Source: Halovenus marina (GTDB taxonomy: Archaea; Halobacteriota; Halobacteria; Halobacteriales; Haloarculaceae). From it: a stretch of 64,000 nt of DNA. The stretch covers positions 2,418,001-2,482,000 of the forward strand of contig NZ_JBLKNZ010000001.1 in the NCBI RefSeq assembly GCF_051414115.1, written 5' to 3'. The position numbers and the translations under genes were made by a program. Of this stretch, positions 1 through 7,962 are shown piece after piece (the first letter of the stretch is position 1; the number at the start of each line of letters is the position of its first letter). Below the pieces are notes generated by a model. It saw nothing but the letters and a program-made list of their open reading frames with translations, was not told where the DNA came from and did no database searches.

Positions 1-1004
1 TCCGCGAGGCGGTCGAACAGGCTGGTCACGCCGTCGTCGTGACCGACACCGACGGCACCATCGAGTACGTCAACCCCGCCTTCGAGGAGATGACCGGCTA
101 CGACCGCGACACCGCCATCGGAAACACGCCTGCGATACTCAAATCCGGCGAACACGACGACGCCTTCTATCGGGACCTCTGGGAGACGGTCCTCGACGGC
201 GAAGTGTGGCAGGGGGAAGTCATCAACGAGCGCGAGGACGGCGAACGCTACGTCATCGACCAGACTATCGCACCGCTCACCGACGACGGCGAACTCACCG
301 GCTTCGTGGCCGTCAACCGCGACATCACGGAGTTAAAAGAACAGCAACGGGAACTACAGCGACAGAACGACCGCCTCGAAAACTTCGGACGAACCGTCGC
401 GCACGACCTGCGGAACCCGCTGAACGTCATGGACGTCCATCTCGAAGAGGCGAAGGCGGCAGACGACCCCGGACAGGCCCACAACGAGATCAGGACGGCA
501 ATCGACCGGATGTCGGCGCTCATCGACGAGTTGCTCGCACTTGCCAAACACGGCAAGAGCGTCCTCGACCCGAAACCGGAATCACTCGCGATCGTCACAC
601 AGGCCGCGTGGGACCACGTCAACACGCAGGCGATGACGCTCACAGTCGACAGCGATGCGACTCTGTTGATGGACATGTCCCGGGTGACGGAACTGTTCGA
701 GAACCTGTTCCGAAACGCGCGCGAACACGCCGGAGCAGACGCCGCGGTCCACGTCGGGACGCTCGGCGATGGCTTCTACGTCGAAGACGACGGGCCTGGC
801 ATCCCGCCGAACAAGCGAGACGGCGTGCTCGAATCGGGCGTCACGACCTCTGAGGACGGTACTGGATTCGGCCTCGCAATCGTCAGCCAGATTGCCGAAG
901 CACACGACTGGGAGATAACCGTCTGCGAGGGGCGTGCTGGCGGTGCACGATTCGAGTTCCACGACGTCACGCAGGCCGATCACGAAACGCATCCGGGGAC
1001 TTAA
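1..1004 (+). CDS. PAS-domain sensor histidine kinase, 5' end missing
   Basis: The C-terminal part of a two-component sensor kinase. The reading frame is open to the left edge, so the true start lies outside the window. A PAS domain comes first (NPAFEEMTGY near 75-105, closing with VAVNRDITELKEQ near 310-345). A HisKA phosphoacceptor helix follows, with VAHDLRNPLN and its His near 402. The HATPase domain has an N box (LFRNAREH), G1 (EDDGPGIP) and G2 (GTGFGLAIV). No membrane segment is visible in this part. The C-terminal half resembles the kinase at 3199-4248, so the two look like paralogues. No response regulator is adjacent, as is common in haloarchaea. The signal sensed is unknown. Confidence 0.9.
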   Translation, partial: REAVEQAGHAVVVTDTDGTIEYVNPAFEEMTGYDRDTAIGNTPAILKSGEHDDAFYRDLWETVLDGEVWQGEVINEREDGERYVIDQTIAPLTDDGELTGFVAVNRDITELKEQQRELQRQNDRLENFGRTVAHDLRNPLNVMDVHLEEAKAADDPGQAHNEIRTAIDRMSALIDELLALAKHGKSVLDPKPESLAIVTQAAWDHVNTQAMTLTVDSDATLLMDMSRVTELFENLFRNAREHAGADAAVHVGTLGDGFYVEDDGPGIPPNKRDGVLESGVTTSEDGTGFGLAIVSQIAEAHDWEITVCEGRAGGARFEFHDVTQADHETHPGT

Positions 1005-1029
1005 CAGCCCACCGACCGATCACCCGGTG

Positions 1030-1689
1030 ATGAGCGACGGGCGCGACGAGGATGATGGGGAATCGGCCGAAAGCGACGGGTGCGTCGATTCCGACGCCAC
1101 GACCGACCGACGCGAGGTCGACCGCGACGGCTCGACTGACAGCCACGAGGTGACTGACACGACACCGGTCGACCGGAGCGATTCGTCGGAGACGGAATCG
1201 GCGGCCCGGATCGAGACCTACACGACAGACCGGCTCTCGCTGTCCCCCGACGTTCGACTCCTCTGGGGGATCAAGGCGACGGCCCTGCTGGTGCTGCTCG
1301 GAGTTGTCGTCGGGACAGTGATGGTCGGTGTGGGTGTCCACCCCGCCTTCGCGTTACTCGTCGGTGTGACGCTCGTCGTCGCGGGGGCCGTCTGGGTGTT
1401 GTTGCACTACCGACGCTGGGTGTATCAGATCCGGGCGGACACCATCTACCTCGAACGCGGCGTGTTCACCCACGTCCGCACGCTCGTTCCCTACGTCCGG
1501 ATCCAGCACGTCGACACCAGTCGCGGCCCGCTCGAACGGGCGCTGGGGCTCTCTACCCTCGTCGTGTACACAGCCGGGTCACGGGGTGCTGACGTCTCGA
1601 TTCCCGGGCTCACCCCCGAGCAGGCGCGGGACCTCCAGCAGCGCGTGAAGGAACTCGCAATCGAAGCCGAGGGTGACGACGCACTATGA
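1030..1689 (+). CDS. PH domain-containing membrane protein (bPH2/DUF304, YdbS-like)
   Basis: A 219-residue protein. A roughly 65-residue hydrophilic, very acidic N-terminus is followed by two membrane segments (about 1270-1400) and one bacterial PH-like domain (YQIRADTIYLERGVFTH through VKELAIEAE). The ATG at 1030 was chosen because upstream in-frame codons read through the previous gene's tail and lack haloarchaeal character. Its last four bases overlap the next gene (ATGA), so the two are translationally coupled. Bacterial YdbS/YdbT pairs are membrane proteins linked to envelope stress or antimicrobial resistance; the archaeal role is not established. The acidic N-terminal tail is the unusual part. 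Confidence 0.85.
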   Translation: MSDGRDEDDGESAESDGCVDSDATTDRREVDRDGSTDSHEVTDTTPVDRSDSSETESAARIETYTTDRLSLSPDVRLLWGIKATALLVLLGVVVGTVMVGVGVHPAFALLVGVTLVVAGAVWVLLHYRRWVYQIRADTIYLERGVFTHVRTLVPYVRIQHVDTSRGPLERALGLSTLVVYTAGSRGADVSIPGLTPEQARDLQQRVKELAIEAEGDDAL

Positions 1690-3125
1690 AACTCGACGGG
1701 CGGTCAGTTCCCTACCGGATCTTCGAGAACGGACTGCGCCTGGTCGGTGTGTTCGTGCTGTCGTCGCTGGTCTCCGGTGGCGGCGTCGGCGTCAATATTC
1801 CGGGAATTATTGTCTTCGGCCTGATCGGCATCGCGGCACTCGCCGCCTGGGAGAGCGCGTACGTCAGGCGCTTCGAGTACGAGATTACCGCAGACACCTT
1901 CGACATCCGCTCGGGCGTGTTCTCCCGTCGCGAGCGGGAAATCCCCTTCGAGCGCGTCCAGAACGTCGACATCGCCCAGAACATCGTCCAGCGTGCGCTC
2001 GGTCTCGCGGAGGTTCGACTCGAAACTGCGGGCGGCGGCTCCACCGAGGCGCGGCTTCGCTACGTCAGCCGAGGGGAGGCGGTCAGACTCCAGGAACTCA
2101 TCAGCGACCGCAAGACCGAGGTGAGCGAGCGCGACCCGGGGGCGACCGACGATATCCTCTTCGAGCTTACCCAGCGCGAACTCGGACTCCTCGGGGTTAC
2201 GTCGGCGAACCTCCGTCTGCTGGGGCTTATCGCCGTCGGGCTCTCGCTCATCTCTCCTCGACTCGTGCAGGAGGTCGGGCCGAGAACAGAGCTGTTGCTC
2301 CTGCTCGGGCCGGGTGTGGCGATTGCTGGCCTGCTCGCACTCTGGGTACTCAGCGGCGTGCAGGCCATCCTGCGCTACTACGGCTTTCGGCTGCTCCGCC
2401 ACGAGGAGGAACTCCGCTACGAGCGTGGACTGCTCCAGCGATACACCGGCACCATACCGCTCTCGAAGGTACAGACGCTGATGATCCGCGAGAACGTACT
2501 CGCCCGGGCAATTGGGTACGGCAGTCTGGTGATCGAAACCGCAGGCTACGCCCCTGGACAGGGTGATGATACCGTCGAGTCAGCCGTGCCGATCGCACGA
2601 CGTGACCGGGTGTTCGAGCTCGCACGCACGATAGAAAACGTCGGGGAGATCTCCTTTACCCGACCGCCAAAGCGAGCACGCCAGCGCTATCTCGCCCGAT
2701 ACACCATCGTAGTCGCGGTTCTGACCGGGCTTGCCGGACTCGTCCACGTTGTGAGCGAATCGCTCCCGCTCTGGTACGCGACAGCAGCGCTAGTCGTGTT
2801 TGTCCCGCCCGCCGCGCACCTGAAATGGCGGAATCTGGGCTACTACTGTGAGGACAACTACATCGTCACTCAGTCGGGATTCTGGAGTCGGCAGACGACC
2901 ATCGTCCCGTACTATCGAGTCCAGACGGTCTCGGACTCACAGACGATTTTCCAGCGCCGCCGGGACCTCGGTACGCTCGTCGTCGACACCGCCTCCTCGG
3001 GCGGGTTCTGGGGCGGCGACGCCGTCGTCCTCGACGTGGACATCGAGACGGCACGAACCCTCCGCGAGCAGGTCCACGACCGCTTTCAGACTGCGCTCGC
3101 TCGCCGTGACACCGCACGCCTCTGA
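1686..3125 (+). CDS. Triple PH-domain membrane protein (bPH2/DUF304, YdbT-like)
   Basis: A 479-residue partner of the preceding gene, overlapping it by ATGA. It has pairs of membrane helices alternating with three bPH2 modules: the first around YEITADTFDIRSGVFSRR, the second around RYERGLLQRYTGTIPLSK, the third around NYIVTQSGFWSRQTTIVPYY. Each module repeats the family pattern of a hydrophobic strand, 'P(F/L)xxVQ' and a short helix. This matches the YdbT organisation (several PH modules in one chain, a single-module partner upstream). It presumably forms a membrane complex with the 1030-1689 product. Function is inferred from family only. Confidence 0.87.
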   Translation: MKLDGRSVPYRIFENGLRLVGVFVLSSLVSGGGVGVNIPGIIVFGLIGIAALAAWESAYVRRFEYEITADTFDIRSGVFSRREREIPFERVQNVDIAQNIVQRALGLAEVRLETAGGGSTEARLRYVSRGEAVRLQELISDRKTEVSERDPGATDDILFELTQRELGLLGVTSANLRLLGLIAVGLSLISPRLVQEVGPRTELLLLLGPGVAIAGLLALWVLSGVQAILRYYGFRLLRHEEELRYERGLLQRYTGTIPLSKVQTLMIRENVLARAIGYGSLVIETAGYAPGQGDDTVESAVPIARRDRVFELARTIENVGEISFTRPPKRARQRYLARYTIVVAVLTGLAGLVHVVSESLPLWYATAALVVFVPPAAHLKWRNLGYYCEDNYIVTQSGFWSRQTTIVPYYRVQTVSDSQTIFQRRRDLGTLVVDTASSGGFWGGDAVVLDVDIETARTLREQVHDRFQTALARRDTARL

Positions 3126-3198
3126 CCCCACGTTCACCGCTCTGACCCCGTGGACGCCACAAACACTATCATGCAGGGAACACGAACGTATCTGACTG

Positions 3199-4248
3199 AT
3201 GAGCGATCCGATGTGGGGGAGAAACACGAACGGGGGAACAGAGAGGGTCGACGTCCTCGCCGTCGGCGATCCAGTCGCCGAACGAACGCTCGATGCGCTC
3301 GGCGCAGAGCAGTTCGACGTGACAGTCGAACCGCGCCACGACGAGGCGCTTGAACGACTCGAAAGGGAGGGTTTCGACTGCGTTCTCAGTGGGACCAACC
3401 TCGGTGGGACGGCGCTTGCTGACGTCTTCGCGGGAGTTCGCGAGCGCACCGAGACGACGCCGTTCGTCGTGGTCACAGACGGCGCGTGGGCCGAGATCGA
3501 ACCGATCGAGGACGAGGTGTCGGAGATCATCGTTCGCGGCGGGATGCCTGCGGGGCGGGAGACAGCGTGCATTACAAATCGGCTCCGACAGGCTGTCAGG
3601 GCGAGCAGGCGACTCGAAGCGTGTGAACGTGCGCTCGACCAGCGAACGAACCGGCTCGACGAGTTCGCGACGGTCGTCTCACACGACCTCCGAAATCCGC
3701 TCAACGTCGCTCGAAGCACCGTGGAACTGCTCGACGGCGACCAGGAACAGCTCGACAGACTCGACCGCTCGCTGCGCCGCATGAACGCGATCATCGAGAA
3801 CGGGATCACCTTCGCCCGGCAACGCGACACAGTCGACGGGACCGCACCGGCCGACCTCGAAACCTTCGCGACCGACCTGTGGGCGGACCGGGAGACCGAG
3901 CACGCGACGCTGACCACCGATGCTGGCGGCCCGATCGTTGCCGACCCGGATCGGCTCCGCGAACTGCTGGGGCAACTGCTCGACAACGCGATCGAACACG
4001 GGGATCCGCCGGTGACTGTCACCGTCGGAACGTTCGAGGATGGCTTCTACGTCGCAGACACCGGACCGGGCGTCCCCGACCGCGCTCACGAGCGGGCCTT
4101 CGAACCGGGTGTCTCGACCGCGCAGGGGACGGGACTCGGCCTCGCCATCGTCCGCGAGATTGCGCGCGCACACGGCTGGACGGTCTCGCTCGCAGACAGC
4201 GAGAGCGACGGGACTCGCATCGAAGTTACGGGTGTCGAATTCTACTGA
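3199..4248 (+). CDS. Histidine kinase with degenerate receiver-like N-terminus
   Basis: A 349-residue soluble kinase. Residues about 13-125 look like a CheY-type receiver (VDVLAVGDPVAERTLDAL, then FDCVLSGTNLGG, then TPFVVVTDG), but the phosphoacceptor position after the third strand reads Ser rather than Asp. HisKA follows (VVSHDLRNPLN), then HATPase (LLDNAIEHG, ADTGPGVP, GTGLGLAIV). No membrane segments. An ACTATC TATA-like element about 27-30 nt upstream of the ATG supports a leaderless start. The PH-domain pair upstream is 73 nt away. The partner regulator is not in the window; the signal is unknown. Confidence 0.88.
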   Translation: MSDPMWGRNTNGGTERVDVLAVGDPVAERTLDALGAEQFDVTVEPRHDEALERLEREGFDCVLSGTNLGGTALADVFAGVRERTETTPFVVVTDGAWAEIEPIEDEVSEIIVRGGMPAGRETACITNRLRQAVRASRRLEACERALDQRTNRLDEFATVVSHDLRNPLNVARSTVELLDGDQEQLDRLDRSLRRMNAIIENGITFARQRDTVDGTAPADLETFATDLWADRETEHATLTTDAGGPIVADPDRLRELLGQLLDNAIEHGDPPVTVTVGTFEDGFYVADTGPGVPDRAHERAFEPGVSTAQGTGLGLAIVREIARAHGWTVSLADSESDGTRIEVTGVEFY

Positions 4249-4328
4249 CGAACACCAGCATCGGGCTCGAAAGCCGGAGTCACGCTGAAACCGCCGGGGT
4301 TATTCACGCTGCGCCCCAACAGATCCGT

Positions 4329-5120
4329 ATGACTGTCGGCGGTGCGATAATCGATCTCGATGGGACGGTGTACCGCGGTGACGAGTTGCTGCCCGGCGCT
4401 TCCACCGGGGTCGACGCCCTCCGTGACGTCGGGCTGGATCTGCTCTTTTTCTCGAACAACCCGACCAAGGACGGCGACGAGTACGTCGAGCATCTCTCGG
4501 GGCTCGGACTCGACGTCAGACCTGGCGAGGCCTGCTCGGCGGGCGTCGCCACGACCGAGTATCTCGACGAACACCACGCCGACGATACGGTCTATCTGAT
4601 CGGCTCCGAGGCGCTCGCAGACCAGCTTCGCTCGGCCGGGCTGACCATCACCGACAACCCCGACCGGACCGACGTGCTCGTCGCCTCGTGGACGCCGACG
4701 TTCGGGTACGAGGACCTCGACGACGCACTCCGTGCCGCGCCCGACGGGACGCCGTTTCTCGGCACCGACCCCGACCGGGTGTTCCCGGAAGCGAACGACC
4801 GATTCGTCCCCGGATCGGGCGCGATCATCGGGTCCGTCGCGGCCGTTCTCGGTCGCGAGCCCGATGCAATTCTTGGCAAGCCATCAGAGGCCTCGCTCTC
4901 GCTCGCGCTGGATCGGCTCGGCGTCCCCCCAGCGGAGTGTCTCGTCGTCGGTGACCGACTCGATACGGACCTCGCGATGGGTGACCGAGCCGGGATGACG
5001 ACGGTGCTCGTCTGCTCGGGCGTGGCTGACCCCGAGGACATTCCCGACAGCAACGTCGACCCCGATTACGTCCTCGACGGACTCGGAGATATCGAGACAG
5101 TGCTCGACGATCTGGTCTGA
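4329..5120 (+). CDS. HAD-superfamily phosphatase, NagD/AraL-like
   Basis: A 263-residue HAD hydrolase of the class IIA (NagD) type. Motif I is IIDLDGTVYRG with the two catalytic Asp at residues 9 and 11. Motif II is FFSNNPT. Motif III/IV lies around GKPSEASLSLALDRL and VVGDRLDTDLAMGDRAGM. Such enzymes dephosphorylate small phosphorylated metabolites (sugar, nucleotide or glycol phosphates); the exact substrate cannot be read from sequence. The start at 4329 is supported by a GGTTATTC TATA-like box about 27 nt upstream, consistent with a leaderless mRNA, and by full family length. The frame is open much further upstream, but that part has no family similarity. Confidence 0.88.
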   Translation: MTVGGAIIDLDGTVYRGDELLPGASTGVDALRDVGLDLLFFSNNPTKDGDEYVEHLSGLGLDVRPGEACSAGVATTEYLDEHHADDTVYLIGSEALADQLRSAGLTITDNPDRTDVLVASWTPTFGYEDLDDALRAAPDGTPFLGTDPDRVFPEANDRFVPGSGAIIGSVAAVLGREPDAILGKPSEASLSLALDRLGVPPAECLVVGDRLDTDLAMGDRAGMTTVLVCSGVADPEDIPDSNVDPDYVLDGLGDIETVLDDLV

Positions 5121-5148
5121 CGAAGATTCTGGCAGCGCCTCTCGGGAA

Positions 5149-5571
5149 TCAGGCCGCTGTATCCTGTTCGTGACGACTTTCTATCTCGTCGAAGAGCGCT
5201 TCGACGTGCTCGCGGACGAGCTCGCGAATCTCGCGAACCCGTTCTGGAGACTCGCCGTCGGGATCCGGCAGCGCCCAGTCGCGCACGTCGGTCTCGGCGT
5301 CGAGTTCGAGCGTCGAACAGCCCATCGTCGCTACCACGTCACAGGATTCGAGTTCAGCGGTCGAAACCTCGCGGGGCACGCTGCCGGACAGGTCGATGTC
5401 GAGTTCGGCCATCGTCTCGACCACCTCGGGGTGGACCTCGTCGGCCGGATGGGTGCCGCCGGTGACGATCTCCACGTCGTCGAGTCCGCGACGCTCGCGC
5501 TCGCGCTCCGCGAAGGCCGCCGACATCTGCGACCGGCCAGCGTTTTGCACACAGACGAAGGCGAGTTTCAT
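5149..5571 (-). CDS. Low-molecular-weight phosphatase / ArsC-type arsenate reductase-like protein
   Basis: A 140-residue LMW-PTP fold protein. The P-loop CX5R is at residues 7-13 (CVQNAGRS), the typical arsenate-reductase-like version, and the acid loop is WALPDPDG near residue 99. In thioredoxin-coupled ArsC two further Cys shuttle the disulfide. Here Cys85 (TMGCS) is retained, but the second one of the usual GCxxxCP segment is replaced. It could be an arsenate reductase with another reductant or a protein phosphatase. It is divergent from pstS across a 294-bp promoter region, which fits a link to phosphate/arsenate uptake. Confidence 0.82.
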   Translation of the reverse strand: MKLAFVCVQNAGRSQMSAAFAERERERRGLDDVEIVTGGTHPADEVHPEVVETMAELDIDLSGSVPREVSTAELESCDVVATMGCSTLELDAETDVRDWALPDPDGESPERVREIRELVREHVEALFDEIESRHEQDTAA

Positions 5572-5754
5572 CCCAACTCCCCCGTCCCGAACGTCTCAGT
5601 GGTTGTCTCACGCTCGTCGAGCGGTCGCCGTCCGATGGCTGGGCACATCCTGGTCACAGCCGCAACTTGAACGGACGTCACCATCACTGTTTTGGTAGTC
5701 TCAGGACCGCTACTGCCAGAATATCGGGAGTAGATCGAAGTGCGATGTACAGCT

Positions 5755-5865
5755 ACATTCGACTATATAGCCCTCTATTTTGCTACCGAGGGCAATATAC
5801 ACTTATGGGGCGAAGTATATACCAATTAGTAGCGTTCATATACGAACCGATGGGACGTGCAGGTA
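5755..5865 (+). promoter_or_regulatory. pstS promoter with three phased ATATAC boxes
   Basis: An AT-rich island in an otherwise GC-rich 294-bp intergenic region between the divergent ArsC-like gene and pstS. ATATAC occurs at 5795-5800, 5817-5822 and 5838-5843, spaced 22 and 21 bp, so all three lie on the same face of the helix. The third sits about 26 nt before the ATG at 5866 and can be the TATA box of a leaderless transcript. The upstream pair is placed where an activator could bind. A phosphate-dependent cis element is known upstream of haloarchaeal pst operons; equating it with these boxes is inference. Confidence 0.6.
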
Positions 5866-6891
5866 ATGACGGACGGCAAATCCAGTCAGCGTCCGGTGCT
5901 ATCGAGGCGAAAGTTCATCGCGGCGTCGGGGAGTGCGGGGGCACTCGCGCTCGCAGGCTGTACCAGTGACAGCAGCGGCGACGACGGAAGCGGCGATGAC
6001 GGAAGCGGCGACGACGGTTCAGGGGAACTCTCTGGTTCGATCACCATCCGGGGGTCCAGCACCGTCTACCCGCTGATGGTCGCGATGAGCGAGGAGTTCA
6101 GCAACGACCACGATAAGGTCAACGTTGACCTCACCCCGACCGGATCGGGGGCTGGCTTCTCGAATCACTTCTGTGTCGGCGCAAGCGAGTTCAACAACGC
6201 GAGTAGACCGATCAAGGCAGAAGAGGAGCAACTCTGTGAGGACAACGACATCGACTACGTCGAACTCGTCCTTGCGACGGACGCGGTGACGGTCGTCATC
6301 AACAACGACAACGACTTCGTCGACTACCTGACCGTCGAGGAACTCGCACAGATCTGGAAGGCAGACCCCGCCCAGACGTGGAGCGAGATTCGCGACGAGT
6401 GGCCCGACGAGGAGATCAACCGGTTCGGTGCCCCGGACACATCGGGCACGTACGACTACTTCATCTCGAACGTGACAGGCGAAGAGGGTGGACACACCGA
6501 CGACTACCAGGCGACCGAACAGGACAACTCGATCGCAGCGGGCGTCGCGGGCGACGAGTACGCGATCGGCTACTTCGGCTTCGCGTACTGGTACCAGAAC
6601 CAGGACCAGATCACCCCCGTCCCGATCGACAACGGGGACGGTCCCGTCGAACCGAGTCTGGACACCGCGGCGAGCGGCGAGTATCAGCCCCTCTCCCGAC
6701 CGCTGTTCACCTATCCCTCGGTCGGCGCGCTGGCCGAGGAGCACGTCGCGGAGTTCGCCCGCTTCGTCGTCGAACAGACCACGAACGAACAACTCGTCGC
6801 GAACGACGTCGGATACGTGCCCCTGACCGAGGACAAACAGCAAGAACAGATGGAAAAGCTTGAAGACGCAATCGAGACTGCGCAAAACTAA
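5866..6891 (+). CDS. pstS: Phosphate ABC transporter substrate-binding lipoprotein PstS
   Basis: A 341-residue high-affinity phosphate-binding protein. The N-terminus has a twin-arginine signal (SRRKF at residues 13-17) and lipobox LAGC with the lipidated Cys at 32, followed by a Gly/Ser/Asp linker with three near-identical 6-residue repeats. So it is exported folded by Tat and anchored by lipid, the usual haloarchaeal arrangement. PstS signatures: TIRGSSTVYPLM, TPTGSGAGF, FGAPDTSGTYDYF. An in-frame GTG at 5857 would add three residues; the ATG at 5866 is better placed relative to the TATA box. First gene of pstS-pstC-pstA. Confidence 0.93.
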   Translation: MTDGKSSQRPVLSRRKFIAASGSAGALALAGCTSDSSGDDGSGDDGSGDDGSGELSGSITIRGSSTVYPLMVAMSEEFSNDHDKVNVDLTPTGSGAGFSNHFCVGASEFNNASRPIKAEEEQLCEDNDIDYVELVLATDAVTVVINNDNDFVDYLTVEELAQIWKADPAQTWSEIRDEWPDEEINRFGAPDTSGTYDYFISNVTGEEGGHTDDYQATEQDNSIAAGVAGDEYAIGYFGFAYWYQNQDQITPVPIDNGDGPVEPSLDTAASGEYQPLSRPLFTYPSVGALAEEHVAEFARFVVEQTTNEQLVANDVGYVPLTEDKQQEQMEKLEDAIETAQN

Positions 6892-6961
6892 GCAGAGATG
6901 TCTGGGTGTACCGCCGCACAGACGGCAGCCGACGACCGCCCCGGGAGAGCGCACGACACAG

Positions 6962-6982
6962 GATCACCCCGTCGGGGTGATC
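6962..6982 (+). promoter_or_regulatory. Perfect hairpin in the pstS-pstC intergenic region
   Basis: A 21-nt perfect inverted repeat: arm GATCACCCCG (6962-6971), central T, complementary arm (6973-6982); as RNA, 9 pairs with a 3-nt GTC loop. It ends 4 nt before the pstC GTG at 6987, so in the mRNA it covers the ribosome-binding region. It could be a 3' stabiliser or processing end for pstS mRNA (more binding protein than permease), a translational attenuator of pstC, or an operator. Confidence 0.65.
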
Positions 6983-6986
6983 GTGA

Positions 6987-7961
6987 GTGAGCGACGCCGC
7001 AGAAACGCCGGATCTCGGGCGGACGAACCGCCTGAAGCAGATCAAGGAGAGCACGTACGGCGGTCTGTTTGCCATCTGTGCAGTGATCACCCTGTTGACG
7101 ACGGTCGGTATCTTCGCAACGTTGCTCGCAGATGCGGTCGCCTTCTTCTCGGAAGTTCCATTTGCTGACTTTTTCTTCGGGACGGACTGGAGTCCGAGTC
7201 CGGCTGGCGGAGGGTTCGAATGGGGGATTGTCCCACTGGTCATCGGGACGCTGACAGTCACGTTCACAGCAGCGTTTATCGCACTTCCCATCGGAACGCT
7301 CACCGCCATCTACCTGAGTGAGTACGCCTCACCGAATGTGCGCTCGGTGCTCAAGCCGATGCTCGAAATTCTCGCCGGTATTCCCACAGTGGTGTACGGG
7401 TACTTTGCGCTCGTGTACGTGACACCGGCGCTGCAGGCGACGCTGTTTCCCTCAATGAGTACGTTCAACGCGCTGTCGGCGTCGCTGATGATCGGCATCA
7501 TGACGATCCCGATGGTGTCCTCTATCTCGGAGGACGCGATGAACGCGGTTCCGGACAGTCTCAGACAGGCGGGGTACGGCCTCGGCGCGACGAAGTTTCA
7601 GGTCTCGACCGGCGTCGTGATCCCGGCGTCGATTTCGGGGATCGTCTCCTCGTACATTCTCGCCGTCTCACGAGCTATCGGGGAGACGATGATCGTCGTC
7701 GTCGCGATGGGCGCACAGGCGCGGATGCCAACGGTCAACGAGACCGTGTTCGGGATCCCGTACTTCCATCCCGGCGAGGTCCTCCTCGATTCTGGCATGA
7801 CGATCACAGTCGCGATGGTGCAGATCGCTGGTGGGGATCTCATCGGCGGAACGCTGCCCTACGACGCCATGTTCGCGCTCGGGTTGGCGCTGTTTGTGGT
7901 AACGCTCATCATGAATATCCTCAGCGACATCATCGCCGAACGCTACCGGGAGGAATACTGA
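6987..7961 (+). CDS. pstC: Phosphate ABC transporter permease PstC
   Basis: A 324-residue inner-membrane permease with six predicted membrane segments. The binding-protein-dependent transport EAA loop is visible near EDAMNAVPDSLRQAGYGLGA and contacts the ATPase. Conserved PstC segments include PTVVYGYFA and SRAIGETMIVVVAMG. The start is GTG at 6987, just after a perfect hairpin and without a clear Shine-Dalgarno. It is separated from pstS by 95 nt and from pstA by 1 nt. It pairs with PstA to form the phosphate channel. Confidence 0.92.
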   Translation: MSDAAETPDLGRTNRLKQIKESTYGGLFAICAVITLLTTVGIFATLLADAVAFFSEVPFADFFFGTDWSPSPAGGGFEWGIVPLVIGTLTVTFTAAFIALPIGTLTAIYLSEYASPNVRSVLKPMLEILAGIPTVVYGYFALVYVTPALQATLFPSMSTFNALSASLMIGIMTIPMVSSISEDAMNAVPDSLRQAGYGLGATKFQVSTGVVIPASISGIVSSYILAVSRAIGETMIVVVAMGAQARMPTVNETVFGIPYFHPGEVLLDSGMTITVAMVQIAGGDLIGGTLPYDAMFALGLALFVVTLIMNILSDIIAERYREEY

Positions 7962-7962
7962 G

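Noticed and set aside
5170..5670. Open frame of 166 codons opposite the ArsC-like gene
   Set aside because: The minus strand carries the CX5R phosphatase motif and family length; the plus frame is a shadow.
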